Counted from the first letter of the stretch, positions 20,001 to 28,423 are shown. The stretch: DNA of 64,000 nt from Halobacteriovorax sp. DA5 (GCF_002903145.1 NZ_PPDJ01000007.1:62001-126000); one strand, 5' to 3'. Notes: generated from the sequence alone by a model not told the origin. Translations and numbers: made by a program.

Positions 20001-20230
20001 CCATTTGAAAGAGCAACAGCGTTGATTGTCTGAGTTCCCCTATTACTACCAGGAGAGCCAGAGTAATAGAGATCAAATTTAAGATCAGGAGTTCCTGTAA
20101 CCGGTGTGCCATTTGTTAAAACAAGGCGGCCAGAGTAACCAAGCTTAGTCGTCGATGCAATAGCACTTAGGTTTAAGAATACCCCTAAACAAATTGCTAA
20201 AATAAATGTTAATTTTCGACTAACGTGCAA
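14036..20230 (-). CDS. Giant secreted fibre protein 1 with S74 chaperone domain (MAT-type)
   Basis: This protein has 2064 residues from a TTG at 20230, preceded by AGGGGAA and identical in layout to the start of the paralogue; the farther upstream ATG lies outside the conserved leader. The order is: signal peptide (to about 24), the conserved STTKLGYSGRLVL N-terminal domain, many shaft repeats of the VGIGT.TP...L.V type, and putative binding domains near residues 1030-1150 and 1380-1480. The peptidase S74 intramolecular chaperone starts near residue 1924 (SDARLKD, whose Ser and Lys are the self-cleavage signature). A coiled coil and the tail YLCQKDPDMPLC end the protein. This matches the mosaic adhesive trimer fibres described in Bdellovibrio, which bind prey. 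No phage genes surround it. Confidence 0.85.
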   Translation of the reverse strand: MHVSRKLTFILAICLGVFLNLSAIASTTKLGYSGRLVLTNGTPVTGTPDLKFDLYYSGSPGSNRGTQTINAVALSNGIYTVELDFTGIAAVIDAIPPSETLVIQVTDITDIANPVVYDSQNILATPISVYANHAALAETIANDAITPDSVDFKSTCSDGQVVSINNLNEFVCVDQTASVSVDSTLVNNAGVIGLPTVVTGDTYYSVTVDDYGRVTSGTTTPPSTTASDIQDNLIVDADINTNAAISWSKINKAGATPGDVGLTVNSAGPLGTTGAVATENIIKTYVDTTATNLADAKVIDDMSGVQTTIAPSVNAVKTYVTSQTGGITSSQWTDSGLDIYFNTGYVGVGTNTPMGPLHVVGSANDLNVMRFGATDADISSLTNLSNMSGLLIANEGVNNAYHSLRIVSDVDATQIESLAVTNAGRVGIGVLAPTQKLDVDGNIKATGVCIGADCRTAWPTGNAGTVTSVTGGTGLTGGTITSSGTLAVDVGTTNGKIAQVGAGDKLADSIINYNPALDVALTGYLTGAASSVVATDTILQAFAKVQGQLDAHATSIAGNSTLVINSTAGNETGQAASVDAMKNYVTTEIAGVNQSQWTNSASDIYFDSGQVGIGTTSPISPLTVNGVITAGGLNSSGAITYNSSGNYVPFSASNSTGYAHARINGLEVGGITSSTNEGYIKLGDNSRRIKLDTSGIILSNGITASDEVMRISSNGNVGIGTTNPSEMLEVVGRVKGTELCIGGDCRTSWPTGSGGTVTSVVGGTGLTGGTITSTGTLAVDVGTTNGKIAQVGAGDKLADSIINYNPAIDVALTGYVTGAASSVTATDTILEAFGKVQGQLNAHSTSIAANSNLVINSMAGTETGQAPSVSSIKTYVDDRATQWATSGSDISYTGGNVGIGTASPTRKLHVVADDAVDGNDFIALFQEPGITPEASATVGIAADRMVMVQGSGGAFYGGRDVANDIEFAMGTSIAGEAFSGAMTNHKYGLRTNNITRMTIDETGNVGIGITAPTAKLSVDGDAEFSGFYTSEQVTYANYDYTNLSYFLLAKSSSEDKVYGRIYGHRGSATAIPRPYFVDVVIDTSSVYTDVGEITNAYRVDAKIALAEITYKGETWWALRYDADSTFHANNIGFQGFRSQADADAFKFINEDDVDLTAVLNVKEYSRIRGSLYYTKAGNLGLGTTTPSEKLEVSGNVKATAFIGDGSSLTGVNSSSSSNIADNTISADTDVNGTGVINFQTGGTTKMTVDNSGNVGIGTATPSEKLHVNGKSILGPANTGGTATPSVQVGAPRTNSGTQNLMHLGAFEADSFYKLESTSTPVHSLQMRYGTNDDTVDNHIMTFERSGKVGIGTSSPITALDVVGTIKGTSVQSIDPMFLVAASEWSDTAYDFSAGATATGINITFDFDSTGADPFQFGLDSNNYYRVSHEGDNEQAVRKTIAGVSTVLGNVSHTYVSGQKGLKGHVNITNNIITWKITKPNGAFTKASGAVDTGGLPLANFKIRANSNLRNVKIFTGQKEDLAGSKSLVVDHASGKIGMGTTAPSARLSIQQSGVADNYEGIRLIADKNSDGTNDEYLDVYIDSAGKKIIQTQSSGAAVHDLLLNPVIGNVGIGKTIPRTTLDVGTNGNVALFGDGSLNDKFISVRDNNQGLYMGLDVSLNGGNGAGLIQSGQSKGLGLKANTATFGDADPDFYISESANVGVGTVTPSSKFEVRRVSDNGSSMALFEDATAANNTSDVKIFAYRPGLVLQDSSVNADDFRLGLDEGKLYFTFDTDDDGSKDATSQFDDIYAMTLSSSRKLGVGTTNPAATMHAHAGDNTASYPTSIAQGNIVAKFSNSNNAVEIGTNGDLNGRRAWILARHTTTDTYGGYFSTLHLQPDVGDSTHYRGVAIGTSASVQLAEAGERLVVNGTAAKPGGGSWATYSDARLKDITGEFTYGLDAIMAIDTIKYRYKEDNALGILNEREHSGFIAQEIQKVIPEAVRTTTDDYLTVDNDPIFLALINATKEQQSQIEENKRMLNLMQEGISRRVASLEEQVETLKEENEILKAYLCQKDPDMPLCPKN
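17525..18015 (-). repeat. Fibre module copy B (internal repeat)
   Basis: This encodes a stretch from CIGGDCRTSWPTG through GTTNGKIAQVGAGDKLADSI to VGIGTASP. The same module, with high DNA identity, occurs upstream in this gene (18380-18895) and in the second fibre gene (24990-25485). It is an intragenic duplication typical of trimeric fibre shafts. Confidence 0.75.
18380..18895 (-). repeat. Fibre module copy A (internal repeat)
   Basis: The first copy in fibre 1 of the roughly 165-residue module (CIGADCRTAWPTG...VGIGTTSP). Near-identical DNA blocks around KIAQVG.GDKLADSIINYNPA are shared with copy B and with the copy in fibre 2. Confidence 0.75.
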
Positions 20231-20240
20231 CCAAGTTCCC

Positions 20241-20256
20241 CTGTTAATACAGTGGC
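20241..20256. promoter_or_regulatory. Conserved 5' leader element of fibre gene 1
   Basis: On the minus strand GCCACTGTATTAACAG lies just before the ribosome binding site and TTG start. CTGT and ACAG can pair around ATTA. The identical 16 bases occur at the same distance before fibre gene 2 (26810-26825). It may be a regulator site or an RNA element occluding the start. Confidence 0.45.
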
Positions 20257-20379
20257 TTATCGTCAGTATAAGATGGTTTGATAAAGATAGATAATTAAAT
20301 GTCATTTAGCGGACTTATCTGCCGATCTAATTTCTAAGTACCTAAAATTTGCCACGAATATGGGCCTAGAGAATAAGAA

Positions 20380-23300
20380 TTATTGTCTACAGAAAGGCGC
20401 TTCAGGGTCTTTTGAACATAAGTAGTCTTTAAGCATCTTATTTTCGGCCTTAATTTCAGCATTTTCTTCTTTAAGGCTTGCGATTTCTCGACTATTTTCA
20501 TCTACTTTTGTTTCAATTCCACTACTCATGAAATTAAACATCTTCTTATTGTCCTCAATCATATGATTCAGATCTTGAAGAGCATTGATAATGTACGGAG
20601 TAAACTCTCCTTGATTAAGAGTTAGATACTCTCCATCCTCTCTTTGTGTATCAACAGTTACCGCATGAGGAATTGCCTCTTGAACTTCCTGTGCAATAAA
20701 TCCGTAATTTATCTTTTCACTTTCATCCGCATTCCAAACATAAGTGCGAGGACGAAGCTTCATAATCGTTTCAATCCCACCATTAAAATCTTCAATGTCG
20801 TGCTTAAGTCTTCTATCTGATGAACATGAGAAAGTTGCAGAGCCACCGGCCTTAGAGCATACCGATCCAGTACCTGCAAAAGTTGCGATTCGTCCATCTG
20901 CATAATTAATGGCGTATCCATTATTCCCACTATCACAAGCTCCTTCACAACCTGCTCCAACCCAACCAGTTGCACCGATCGCTCCAGTGACATGAAGAGC
21001 ATTTGCAGGGGCCGTCATTCCAATCCCAACACTTCCATCCCAAATGAATGTATTGGTATTTAGATCCATATAACCAGAAACTTTATCTGCATCTGTTTCA
21101 ACAAAAGTTATCTGAGCATCAGACTCAATACTCATAGCATTATCATATGGAAGAGATGGCCCTAATCCGGTTTTCGACTGTTGTCCCAACAGATGTGGGT
21201 AGATTGCATACTTATCAGTTGTTGAAGTTAGATTATATCCAAGAGCATAATCAGAAGCCGTTGATATATTTCCGGCAGCAACATTTATAGCATTAGTATG
21301 TATAGCGTTTTGTGAAAATGTTGTAACGTTTGTGACATCTGTATCATAGACAAGTCTTAATTGCTCTACTCCTGTAGCATTATATGCATAGCCAGTAAAA
21401 GTTGCGTTATACATCGTCGAGTTATCAGGAATAGCAAGAGCAACATACTTCACGCCACTATAAGTAACATAAGCAAGATAAGTGTATTCACCATAGTTGA
21501 TGATATTTCCTCGACAGCTATCATACGCACAGGCCGTATTGACTTGTGCTGAAACTTTTCGATTCCATGCAGCCGTTCCACCTCGCCTTAAATTAATTTC
21601 ACCATTTACATAGTGCTCGTCTAAGAGAGCTCCATCATAGGCACGGTGAAGAAGAATATAATTTACACCAGTCGAGTTTTCAGTTTGTGAGTAACCATCA
21701 ATCTTACGATTAACATGATAGTGTTTACCATTTTCATAAACGTGTAGGCGCGATGATGGAGTACTTGTCCCAATCCCAACATTCGCCGTTTGGCGACTAA
21801 TGCTGATAGCATTTACATCACTTGATGTTAAAAGGTCGGCCGTATCATGAACACCAATATGAAGATAGTCTGGCCCCGTTCCATCATAGTGAATATATCC
21901 ACCTTGGAATGTATTATTAGGCTCAGCAAAACGAATACGACCGCCTTCAAATTGATTACTTACATCTCCAGCAAGAGTTAGTGTTGGCCCATTAGTGACA
22001 TCATCAGCTCCACGTACCGTAAGTTTTGAAATAGGCTCAGATGAACCGATACCAACCTTACCATCATTTGCGATGATCATTCTTGTTTGCTCTGATAGAG
22101 AACCGTTCGTTACAGTTTTAAAATCGAGATCAGTCCCTCTAGTCGTTGGGCTCCAGTCCTCTGATGCTCGCCCTGAAATTCCGGCCAGCGCAGTTGTCGC
22201 CCAATTTGTGCCATCAAATCCAGTAAAAGATATTCGTCCCACTTCATGATTCTCTAATGGAGCTGTCTCTGCACCAATAGTCCCCTTAGCTCCACGTAGG
22301 AGTAAGTGAGAAGGATTACCTGAAACGCGGTCAAAGAAGATAGGATCTGTTCCGAATGTATGAATTTGACCTTGAGGAGTATTCGTCCCGATACCTACTC
22401 GCCCAGTGTTATAATAAATATCACTTCCCGAAGTCGACCATTGAGTAGCTCTCGCATCAACATAATTCTTCATGGCACTTACTGAAGCGGCTTGAGTTGT
22501 TTCACTACCTGCAGTTGAGTTAACAACGGCCGCAGTTTGAGCACGAGAGTCAGTGAAAAATAAATTAGTACCTTCACTTACTTGCGTAGTCGTCATGCCT
22601 GTAAGCTGTGAACCATCCATTGCAGGTATTCGTCCTGTGCCATCAAGACGAACAAGCTCGTTTGCACCATTTGAAGTTGTGATTTCATTTTCATTTGCAA
22701 ATACACTCGATAGACATTTCCCTCCGTCAATACAGATATCGTTATCAACAGTGATCGCTCCATCGTTTGCAATAGCAAGACCTGTTCCCCCGCCACTTCC
22801 AACTAATTTATAAGTTGTCAGATCAATATTTTTAGAAGCTACATGGCTTCCCATATTATCAGAGCCACCAAGTTTTATAACTCTTAGTGATCCATCTGTA
22901 ACAGAACCATCACTTAAACTGAATCGTCCTTCAATATAGTCAGTTGATCCATTCATTGAAACAATTCCAGAAGCTGTCTTATCGGCATTTCCAGAATTTG
23001 TAGATCTCGTCCAAGATGCAATGATATTAGAGCCATTCTTCGTAGCTAAAGCGTAGTGATGTCCACCAGTCGTCATTCCATTTGCAATACTTTGAATGAC
23101 AACAAGATAATTCCCCGCCTGCTTAGGAACAAAGCGGTCTGTTGTTAAATCGAATTCACCATTTATATCAACATGTTTAGTCGTATAGTTTAAAACTCCA
23201 CTACCACTATGTGTACCACCAGAGAAAGATACATGAACAAAGCTTTCTGCATCTCCAGCACCACTTAAATTCACTCCAAGACTATTCCAAGTTGAGCCTT

Positions 23301-26300
23301 GATAAATATAAAGGCTTTGAATATCAGTATCGTAAACGACAAGACCTTCGGCCGGTGATGCAATGGCATTTCTTTGAACAGATGTCATACGTGGTGGTAA
23401 GAAACCTTTTGTAGTAGAAGATACATCAAGTGCAGCTGATGCATCAGGAGTTGTCCCAATACCAAACGAAGTAAAGAAGTTATCTCCAAGATTAAGAGGG
23501 TCAAAACAGTAGAAGCTCCCAAGACCATTAGTTCTTAATACTTCTCCATTTGCACAACTTGAAGCAAGACCAGCAAGTTGCGTATCAGTGATGGCCTCAG
23601 CTGGAATAGAAAATGTTGTTCCCGTTAAATCAAGACCTGCGCCTGCAGTATAAGTTGTATTCGTATCAGTATCTGTATCAATATCAGTGACACATGATAG
23701 GCTTGTTCCATCAGATTTTAAAACTTCTCCAACTCCACATGTTGGAAGAGTTGTTTTGGCAAAGGCCGAAACACTAGGATCAGTTTCGACAGAAGTTGGA
23801 AGACGCCCACTTCCATCAAGTTGTGGAATTTGACTTGCACTTGTTCCCACATCCACGGCCAATGTTCCAGATGTTGTTATTGTTCCACCAGTAAGACCAG
23901 CTCCGGCAGTAACAGATGTTACTGTACCAGCTCCAGTTCCTGCTGTTGAGAGACAATTACCTCCATCAATACAAATATCGCTTGAAACTGTAACATTACC
24001 AGAGGCATCAATTGTAATCCCTTCTGCATCTCCATCACCTGAGAGGTAATTAGAACCAAGAAGTAAGTTTTGTGTCAGAATGTGATTACCTAAATTATCA
24101 CTTCCTCCCCCTGCACCAGAAGTTCCACCACTAATCTTTACCCCTGAAAAATTCCAGTCTTGTCGACTTGAACTTGTTAGAGTCTGCGTTGTACTAACTG
24201 TATGATAGGCCCTGATATCAACGACATCACCAGCATTAAGTTTTATGATACGTGATGTAGATTGACGTCCAGAATCCGCACTACCATGTCTTTGGTCAAA
24301 GTGAACAGGAGAACCATTTACATAAATACCAACATATTCATTACTACTTCCTGCTGCACCACCAGTTGGGTAGACATTAGCTGAAAATGCATAGATCCCA
24401 GCTTCAGGCGCTGTAAATAGACCTGTTGATGGATCATAACTATTACTTGCATCGTAAAGTTCAGTCGTATACTTTACAGTAGTCGCAGAAGCATAAGGAA
24501 TGCTCAAACTAGAGACTCCATAAGCTTCGAATTCATGAGAACCAGCTTCATTTAAGTTCTTAGCGACAGGTGTCCCACTATTGTTAGCACAGATCTTATA
24601 ATTGTCGACACTACTGTCATACCAGATCATCCCAACATTTGTGCTGTCACAAGTTTGACCATTTAAAGAATTTGCGCGAATTGGCCCTATAGAATCAATA
24701 TTAGTTGAAGGATTTCCATTTTGAACACCAATAAAACCGTTTGGTTTTAAAACTAGCCCAGTTGTCGAGCTTCCATCCGAGTCATAGAAATTATAGAAGA
24801 TTGAGTTTTGTTGGTTATCAACTCTACCGTCTCCACCAGCAAAGATATGCCAATTCTTATTTCCCAATGTATTTGGAGTTGTTCCAAGTGTCATGAGATT
24901 AATTGCAACATTATCATCTCTTTCTGCATCTTCTGATGAAATAGTAAAACGTGGAAAACCTCCACTTGTAACTTCTAAAGTTGTCGATGGATCGTTAGTT
25001 CCAATACCGACTGAACCACCGTTATAATATATTTTACTGCCATTTGTTCCCCACTGAGTTGCACGAGCGTCAACATAGGTTTTAATAGAATTAACAGAAG
25101 GCGCTTTATCAGTTTCACTACCAGCTGTTGAATTTACAACTAATGTAGAGTTTGCAGTAATTGATGTTGCGTGAGCATTTAGTTGGGCCTGGACTTTTCC
25201 AAAGGCCTGCAGAATTGTATCAGTTGCAAGAACGGTAGAAGCGGCTCCAGTTGAAAAACCAGTTAAGGCAACATCAAGGGCCGGGTTATAATTGATAATT
25301 GAATCAGCTAACTTATCTCCTACTCCAACCTGAGCAATCTTGCCATTCGTTGTCCCAACATCAACCGCAAGAGTTCCAGAAGAAGTGATTGTTCCACCAG
25401 TAAGACCAGCTCCTCCAGTTACAGACGTTACAGTTCCTGCATTTCCTGTTGGCCAAGAAGTTCGACAGTCAGCTCCAATACAAAGCCCTGTCCCCTTCAC
25501 ATTACCTGCAACTTCTAACTTCTCTGTTGGATTAAGAACACCGACACCAACTCGCCCAGCATTTGTTACTGCAAGACTTTCAATATCTGCTCCATCAATA
25601 TCACTTACAATTCTAAAGCTGTGATAGCTATTTGAAATTCCCTCAGAGGCTATGAGAAGACCTGCCATATTAGCATAATCTGTAATAGCGGCCACATCTG
25701 CGTCGGTGGCACCAAAGCGCATTGTATTAACATCATTTGCTGTTCCAACAACATGCAGCGGTCCTGTTGGAGAATTTGTTCCAATACCAACATGTCCAGT
25801 ATTAAAGTAAATATCGAGTCCTGAATCCGTCCATTGAGATGATGTAATAGCACTAGTTTGGGCCGTTACATAATTTTTTACTGAATCAACTGAAGGTGCA
25901 ATTGTTGTCTGCACACCACTCATATCATTAATAACTTTCGCATCTGCAATAGCTGTGGCCGTTGCATCAACATAACTCTTAACAACATTCTCTGTTGCAA
26001 CAGCAGTAGTTGTCCCTAGAGGTCCTGCACTATTAATAGTTAAGCCTACATCACCAGGAGTTGCTCCAGTCTTATCGATCTTTGTCCAAGAAATTCCAGC
26101 GTTTGTATTGATATCAGCATCAACAATTAAATTGTCCTGAATATCATTTGCCGTTGTTGAAGGCGGTGTTGTATTACCACTCTTCACACGTCCCTGCGCA
26201 TCCACAACAACAGAATAGTAAGTTGTATTATCAGTCACAAGGCTTGGTAATCCTATCACTCCCGCATTGTTAACAAGCGTTGAATCAACAGCGACAGCGG

Positions 26301-26799
26301 CCGTTTGGTCCACGCACTCAAGTTCATTTGATGCGTTTACTGAAACCACCTGACCAGGAGAGCAAGTAGCTGCGATAACTAAATTATTCGAAAGAGCAGC
26401 ATGATTAGCATATACCGAAATTGGAGTTGCTAGTACATTTTGAAAATCATAAACAACAGGATTACCAACATCAGTTATGTCTGTTACTTGTATGACTAAA
26501 GATTCTCCTGAAGGGATACCATCAATCACCCCAGCAATGCCAGCAAAGTCTAACTCGACAGTGTAAATACCATTGGAAAGAGCAACGGCGTTGATTGTCT
26601 CAGTTCCCCTACTTACTCCAGTAGAGCCAGAGTAATAGAGGTCAAATTTTAAATTAGGAGTTCCTGTTACTGGTGTTCCGTTTGCTAGAACTAGTCGGCC
26701 TGAGTAGCCAAGCTTAGTTGTGGATGCAATTACGCTATGACTTAAGAATAGACTTAAGAAAAGAAATAAAAAGAATGTTAAATTTCTACTAACGTACAA
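20380..26799 (-). CDS. Giant secreted fibre protein 2 with C1q-like domains and S74 chaperone (MAT-type)
   Basis: This 2139-residue protein starts at a TTG preceded by AGAGGAAG. The N-terminal ~600 residues closely follow fibre 1: signal peptide, STTKLGYSGRLVL domain, shaft and a copy of the shared module. The centre differs. It carries two C1q/TNF-like jelly-roll candidates, near residues 750-890 (FTAPEAGIYAFSANVYPTGG) and 1170-1310 (FVPKQAGNYLVVIQS). A putative tip domain follows near 1690-1840 and ends with DTDVTNVTTF. The S74 chaperone starts near residue 1990 (SDRRLKHDI), followed by a coiled coil and the tail YLCSKDPEAPFC. It is probably a trimeric surface fibre with a different specificity from fibre 1. 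Confidence 0.85.
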   Translation of the reverse strand: MYVSRNLTFFLFLFLSLFLSHSVIASTTKLGYSGRLVLANGTPVTGTPNLKFDLYYSGSTGVSRGTETINAVALSNGIYTVELDFAGIAGVIDGIPSGESLVIQVTDITDVGNPVVYDFQNVLATPISVYANHAALSNNLVIAATCSPGQVVSVNASNELECVDQTAAVAVDSTLVNNAGVIGLPSLVTDNTTYYSVVVDAQGRVKSGNTTPPSTTANDIQDNLIVDADINTNAGISWTKIDKTGATPGDVGLTINSAGPLGTTTAVATENVVKSYVDATATAIADAKVINDMSGVQTTIAPSVDSVKNYVTAQTSAITSSQWTDSGLDIYFNTGHVGIGTNSPTGPLHVVGTANDVNTMRFGATDADVAAITDYANMAGLLIASEGISNSYHSFRIVSDIDGADIESLAVTNAGRVGVGVLNPTEKLEVAGNVKGTGLCIGADCRTSWPTGNAGTVTSVTGGAGLTGGTITSSGTLAVDVGTTNGKIAQVGVGDKLADSIINYNPALDVALTGFSTGAASTVLATDTILQAFGKVQAQLNAHATSITANSTLVVNSTAGSETDKAPSVNSIKTYVDARATQWGTNGSKIYYNGGSVGIGTNDPSTTLEVTSGGFPRFTISSEDAERDDNVAINLMTLGTTPNTLGNKNWHIFAGGDGRVDNQQNSIFYNFYDSDGSSTTGLVLKPNGFIGVQNGNPSTNIDSIGPIRANSLNGQTCDSTNVGMIWYDSSVDNYKICANNSGTPVAKNLNEAGSHEFEAYGVSSLSIPYASATTVKYTTELYDASNSYDPSTGLFTAPEAGIYAFSANVYPTGGAAGSSNEYVGIYVNGSPVHFDQRHGSADSGRQSTSRIIKLNAGDVVDIRAYHTVSTTQTLTSSSRQDWNFSGVKISGGTSGAGGGSDNLGNHILTQNLLLGSNYLSGDGDAEGITIDASGNVTVSSDICIDGGNCLSTAGTGAGTVTSVTAGAGLTGGTITTSGTLAVDVGTSASQIPQLDGSGRLPTSVETDPSVSAFAKTTLPTCGVGEVLKSDGTSLSCVTDIDTDTDTNTTYTAGAGLDLTGTTFSIPAEAITDTQLAGLASSCANGEVLRTNGLGSFYCFDPLNLGDNFFTSFGIGTTPDASAALDVSSTTKGFLPPRMTSVQRNAIASPAEGLVVYDTDIQSLYIYQGSTWNSLGVNLSGAGDAESFVHVSFSGGTHSGSGVLNYTTKHVDINGEFDLTTDRFVPKQAGNYLVVIQSIANGMTTGGHHYALATKNGSNIIASWTRSTNSGNADKTASGIVSMNGSTDYIEGRFSLSDGSVTDGSLRVIKLGGSDNMGSHVASKNIDLTTYKLVGSGGGTGLAIANDGAITVDNDICIDGGKCLSSVFANENEITTSNGANELVRLDGTGRIPAMDGSQLTGMTTTQVSEGTNLFFTDSRAQTAAVVNSTAGSETTQAASVSAMKNYVDARATQWSTSGSDIYYNTGRVGIGTNTPQGQIHTFGTDPIFFDRVSGNPSHLLLRGAKGTIGAETAPLENHEVGRISFTGFDGTNWATTALAGISGRASEDWSPTTRGTDLDFKTVTNGSLSEQTRMIIANDGKVGIGSSEPISKLTVRGADDVTNGPTLTLAGDVSNQFEGGRIRFAEPNNTFQGGYIHYDGTGPDYLHIGVHDTADLLTSSDVNAISISRQTANVGIGTSTPSSRLHVYENGKHYHVNRKIDGYSQTENSTGVNYILLHRAYDGALLDEHYVNGEINLRRGGTAAWNRKVSAQVNTACAYDSCRGNIINYGEYTYLAYVTYSGVKYVALAIPDNSTMYNATFTGYAYNATGVEQLRLVYDTDVTNVTTFSQNAIHTNAINVAAGNISTASDYALGYNLTSTTDKYAIYPHLLGQQSKTGLGPSLPYDNAMSIESDAQITFVETDADKVSGYMDLNTNTFIWDGSVGIGMTAPANALHVTGAIGATGWVGAGCEGACDSGNNGYAINYADGRIATFAGTGSVCSKAGGSATFSCSSDRRLKHDIEDFNGGIETIMKLRPRTYVWNADESEKINYGFIAQEVQEAIPHAVTVDTQREDGEYLTLNQGEFTPYIINALQDLNHMIEDNKKMFNFMSSGIETKVDENSREIASLKEENAEIKAENKMLKDYLCSKDPEAPFCRQ
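24990..25485 (-). repeat. Fibre module copy C (in fibre gene 2)
   Basis: The counterpart of the modules at 18380-18895 and 17525-18015, encoding CIGADCRTSWPTG through VGIGTNDP. Together with the preceding N-terminal region it shows that the 5' third of the two genes is a duplication, while the remainder has diverged or been exchanged. Confidence 0.75.
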
Positions 26800-26809
26800 C
26801 TAACTTCCT

Positions 26810-26825
26810 CTGTTAATACAGTGGC
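26810..26825. promoter_or_regulatory. Conserved 5' leader element of fibre gene 2
   Basis: The second copy of GCCACTGTATTAACAG (minus strand), at the same position relative to the TTG start as in fibre gene 1. Confidence 0.45.
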
Positions 26826-26938
26826 ATATCGACATTTTAGATCAATTGATTAAATGAAAGAAATTTAATGACTTAGAGAGGAAGAATCTTCACAGCCTTA
26901 AGAAAGCCGCCAATAAAATGAGTAACTTATTAATTAAT

Positions 26939-28423
26939 CTACTGATGAGTTACAGTATAGAGACCTTGTTTATTTGAGGTGATTCCTTGGTCATTACTTA
27001 ACTGACCTGAATTAGAAGTATTTGGAGTAGCTTGGAAATGGCCATAACCGACAAAGCTTCCATAAGTTGTGCGAATACCAGAAATAACAGGAGTTGCTCC
27101 AGTTGCCGTGAATGCAGCAATATTGAAATCACGAATCACAACATTTTGCACCTGACATGAGATAATCCCTAAATTTCGATCTTCCAAAACTGTTGCAATA
27201 TAATTATCACCAGTAGCAAAATCACCAATGCCGATCAATTGATCAATCTGCTCAGTAGCAGGATTAAGAGATGAGACATCGACATTTGTCGCGATTGATG
27301 AAAAGCCAGAAGTACCGTAGTCATGATAAATTTGATCACAGGTCCAATTTAGTCCCCCTGCTCCTGGGTTTGTCCCTTTAAAATTGATTTAATGATAGTA
27401 GTAATTGGCCTTACCAAAATCACCCGACTGAGTATAATTAGGGAGGGCATTAGCAGTTGTTTGAGCATAAACTTTTGGGAAAGTTACCAATAAGTCTGGC
27501 GGAGTTGAATCAATAGTATATGTAAACTCGGCCACCTCTGTTGAACTTGTCGTGCTCATCGACTCTGCAAAGAACGATAGGCCATATTCTCCATCTACTG
27601 AACCAACAGCAATCGGCCCAGAGTAAATTGTTGGAGATGAGACAGGGTCACAAAATCCCCCACCAGTTTGTAAACAATATGAAATTTTAGAAAACTCACT
27701 ACAAGTAATAGTGACATTGATTGTTGTTGAATACATCCCTTCTGCACGATCCACAGAACAAGTTACAGGAGTGATAACTGGATCATTTGAACTACTACTT
27801 CCACTTGAACTAGAAGAAGATGAGCTACTAGTGTTATCATTATCATCATTCGTTGAGCTTGAAGCGCCTGTCTTAACACCTAAATCATTATTAGAGATTG
27901 AGGCAATTGAGCCTGAAGTACTAGGGCCATCACTTGCGCTGCTACCACTATCTGACGAGAAATTATTTGAAGAAGAACTCTCTCCTACTAGGCTTCCAGC
28001 ATCTCCACCACTATCAGAAGAGCCAATATAAGCTGAGCCTCCTCCTGCAGAAATACTTCCACTCCCACTTGGGCCACCATAATTTTCTTCGTGGCCAGAG
28101 CCTTCAAGTTGCTGGGCCTCGTAAGCAGGATCTCTTACAACCTTGCCACCTACTGAAACTCGTGATGATTCTTCCTTTCTTTTTCTTGTTGGAAATTGGC
28201 GACTGATCTCTTCTTCGTAAGAAGAAGGTCGACGCTTAGAGCGGCCAGCTTCGTCTCTTTCAAACTCTGCTATATTCTCCTGAGCATCACTAGACTTAGA
28301 TAGCATTTTATCTTCAGGAGAAGTTCCTGATTCGGGGGCCAGGAAGCTAAAATAAGAAACAACTGCAGCGATTACACCTGCACCAAAAATATTTCTTAAT
28401 AGCGAACGAAATTCTGAACTCAA
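26939..28423 (-). pseudogene. Membrane-anchored Ser-rich protein with CHB_HEX-like domain, split by an in-frame TAA
   Basis: From the ATG at 28423 one frame runs to a final stop at 26939. It is broken only by a TAA at 27389-27391, so it yields 344 residues, or 494 codons plus the stop if read through. The order is: N-terminal membrane anchor (about 10-30), a charged linker, a long Gly/Ser-rich region with a serine run, and a domain with Y.GPI and TYTIDSTPPDL resembling the chitobiase C-terminal (CHB_HEX_C_1) fold. The stop comes after FGKANYYYH. Beyond it the frame continues without any stop (INFKGTNPGAGGLNWTCDQI..., then 99 more residues) and ends in TVTHQ. It could be a nonsense pseudogene, a readthrough product or a sequence error. 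It directly precedes the fibre genes. Confidence 0.6.

Noticed and set aside
17525..25485. Repeats as a CRISPR array
   Set aside because: The repeats are long, in frame and protein-coding, without regular short spacers or cas genes.
14036..26799. A prophage tail-fibre region
   Set aside because: Both fibres have signal peptides, and there is no capsid, tail, terminase, integrase or attachment-site signal around them; secreted adhesins fit better.
27389..28423. A complete 344-residue gene followed by a separate 99-residue gene
   Set aside because: The intervening 50 codons are open in the same frame, so one interrupted gene is the simpler reading; the 99-residue frame has no ribosome site.
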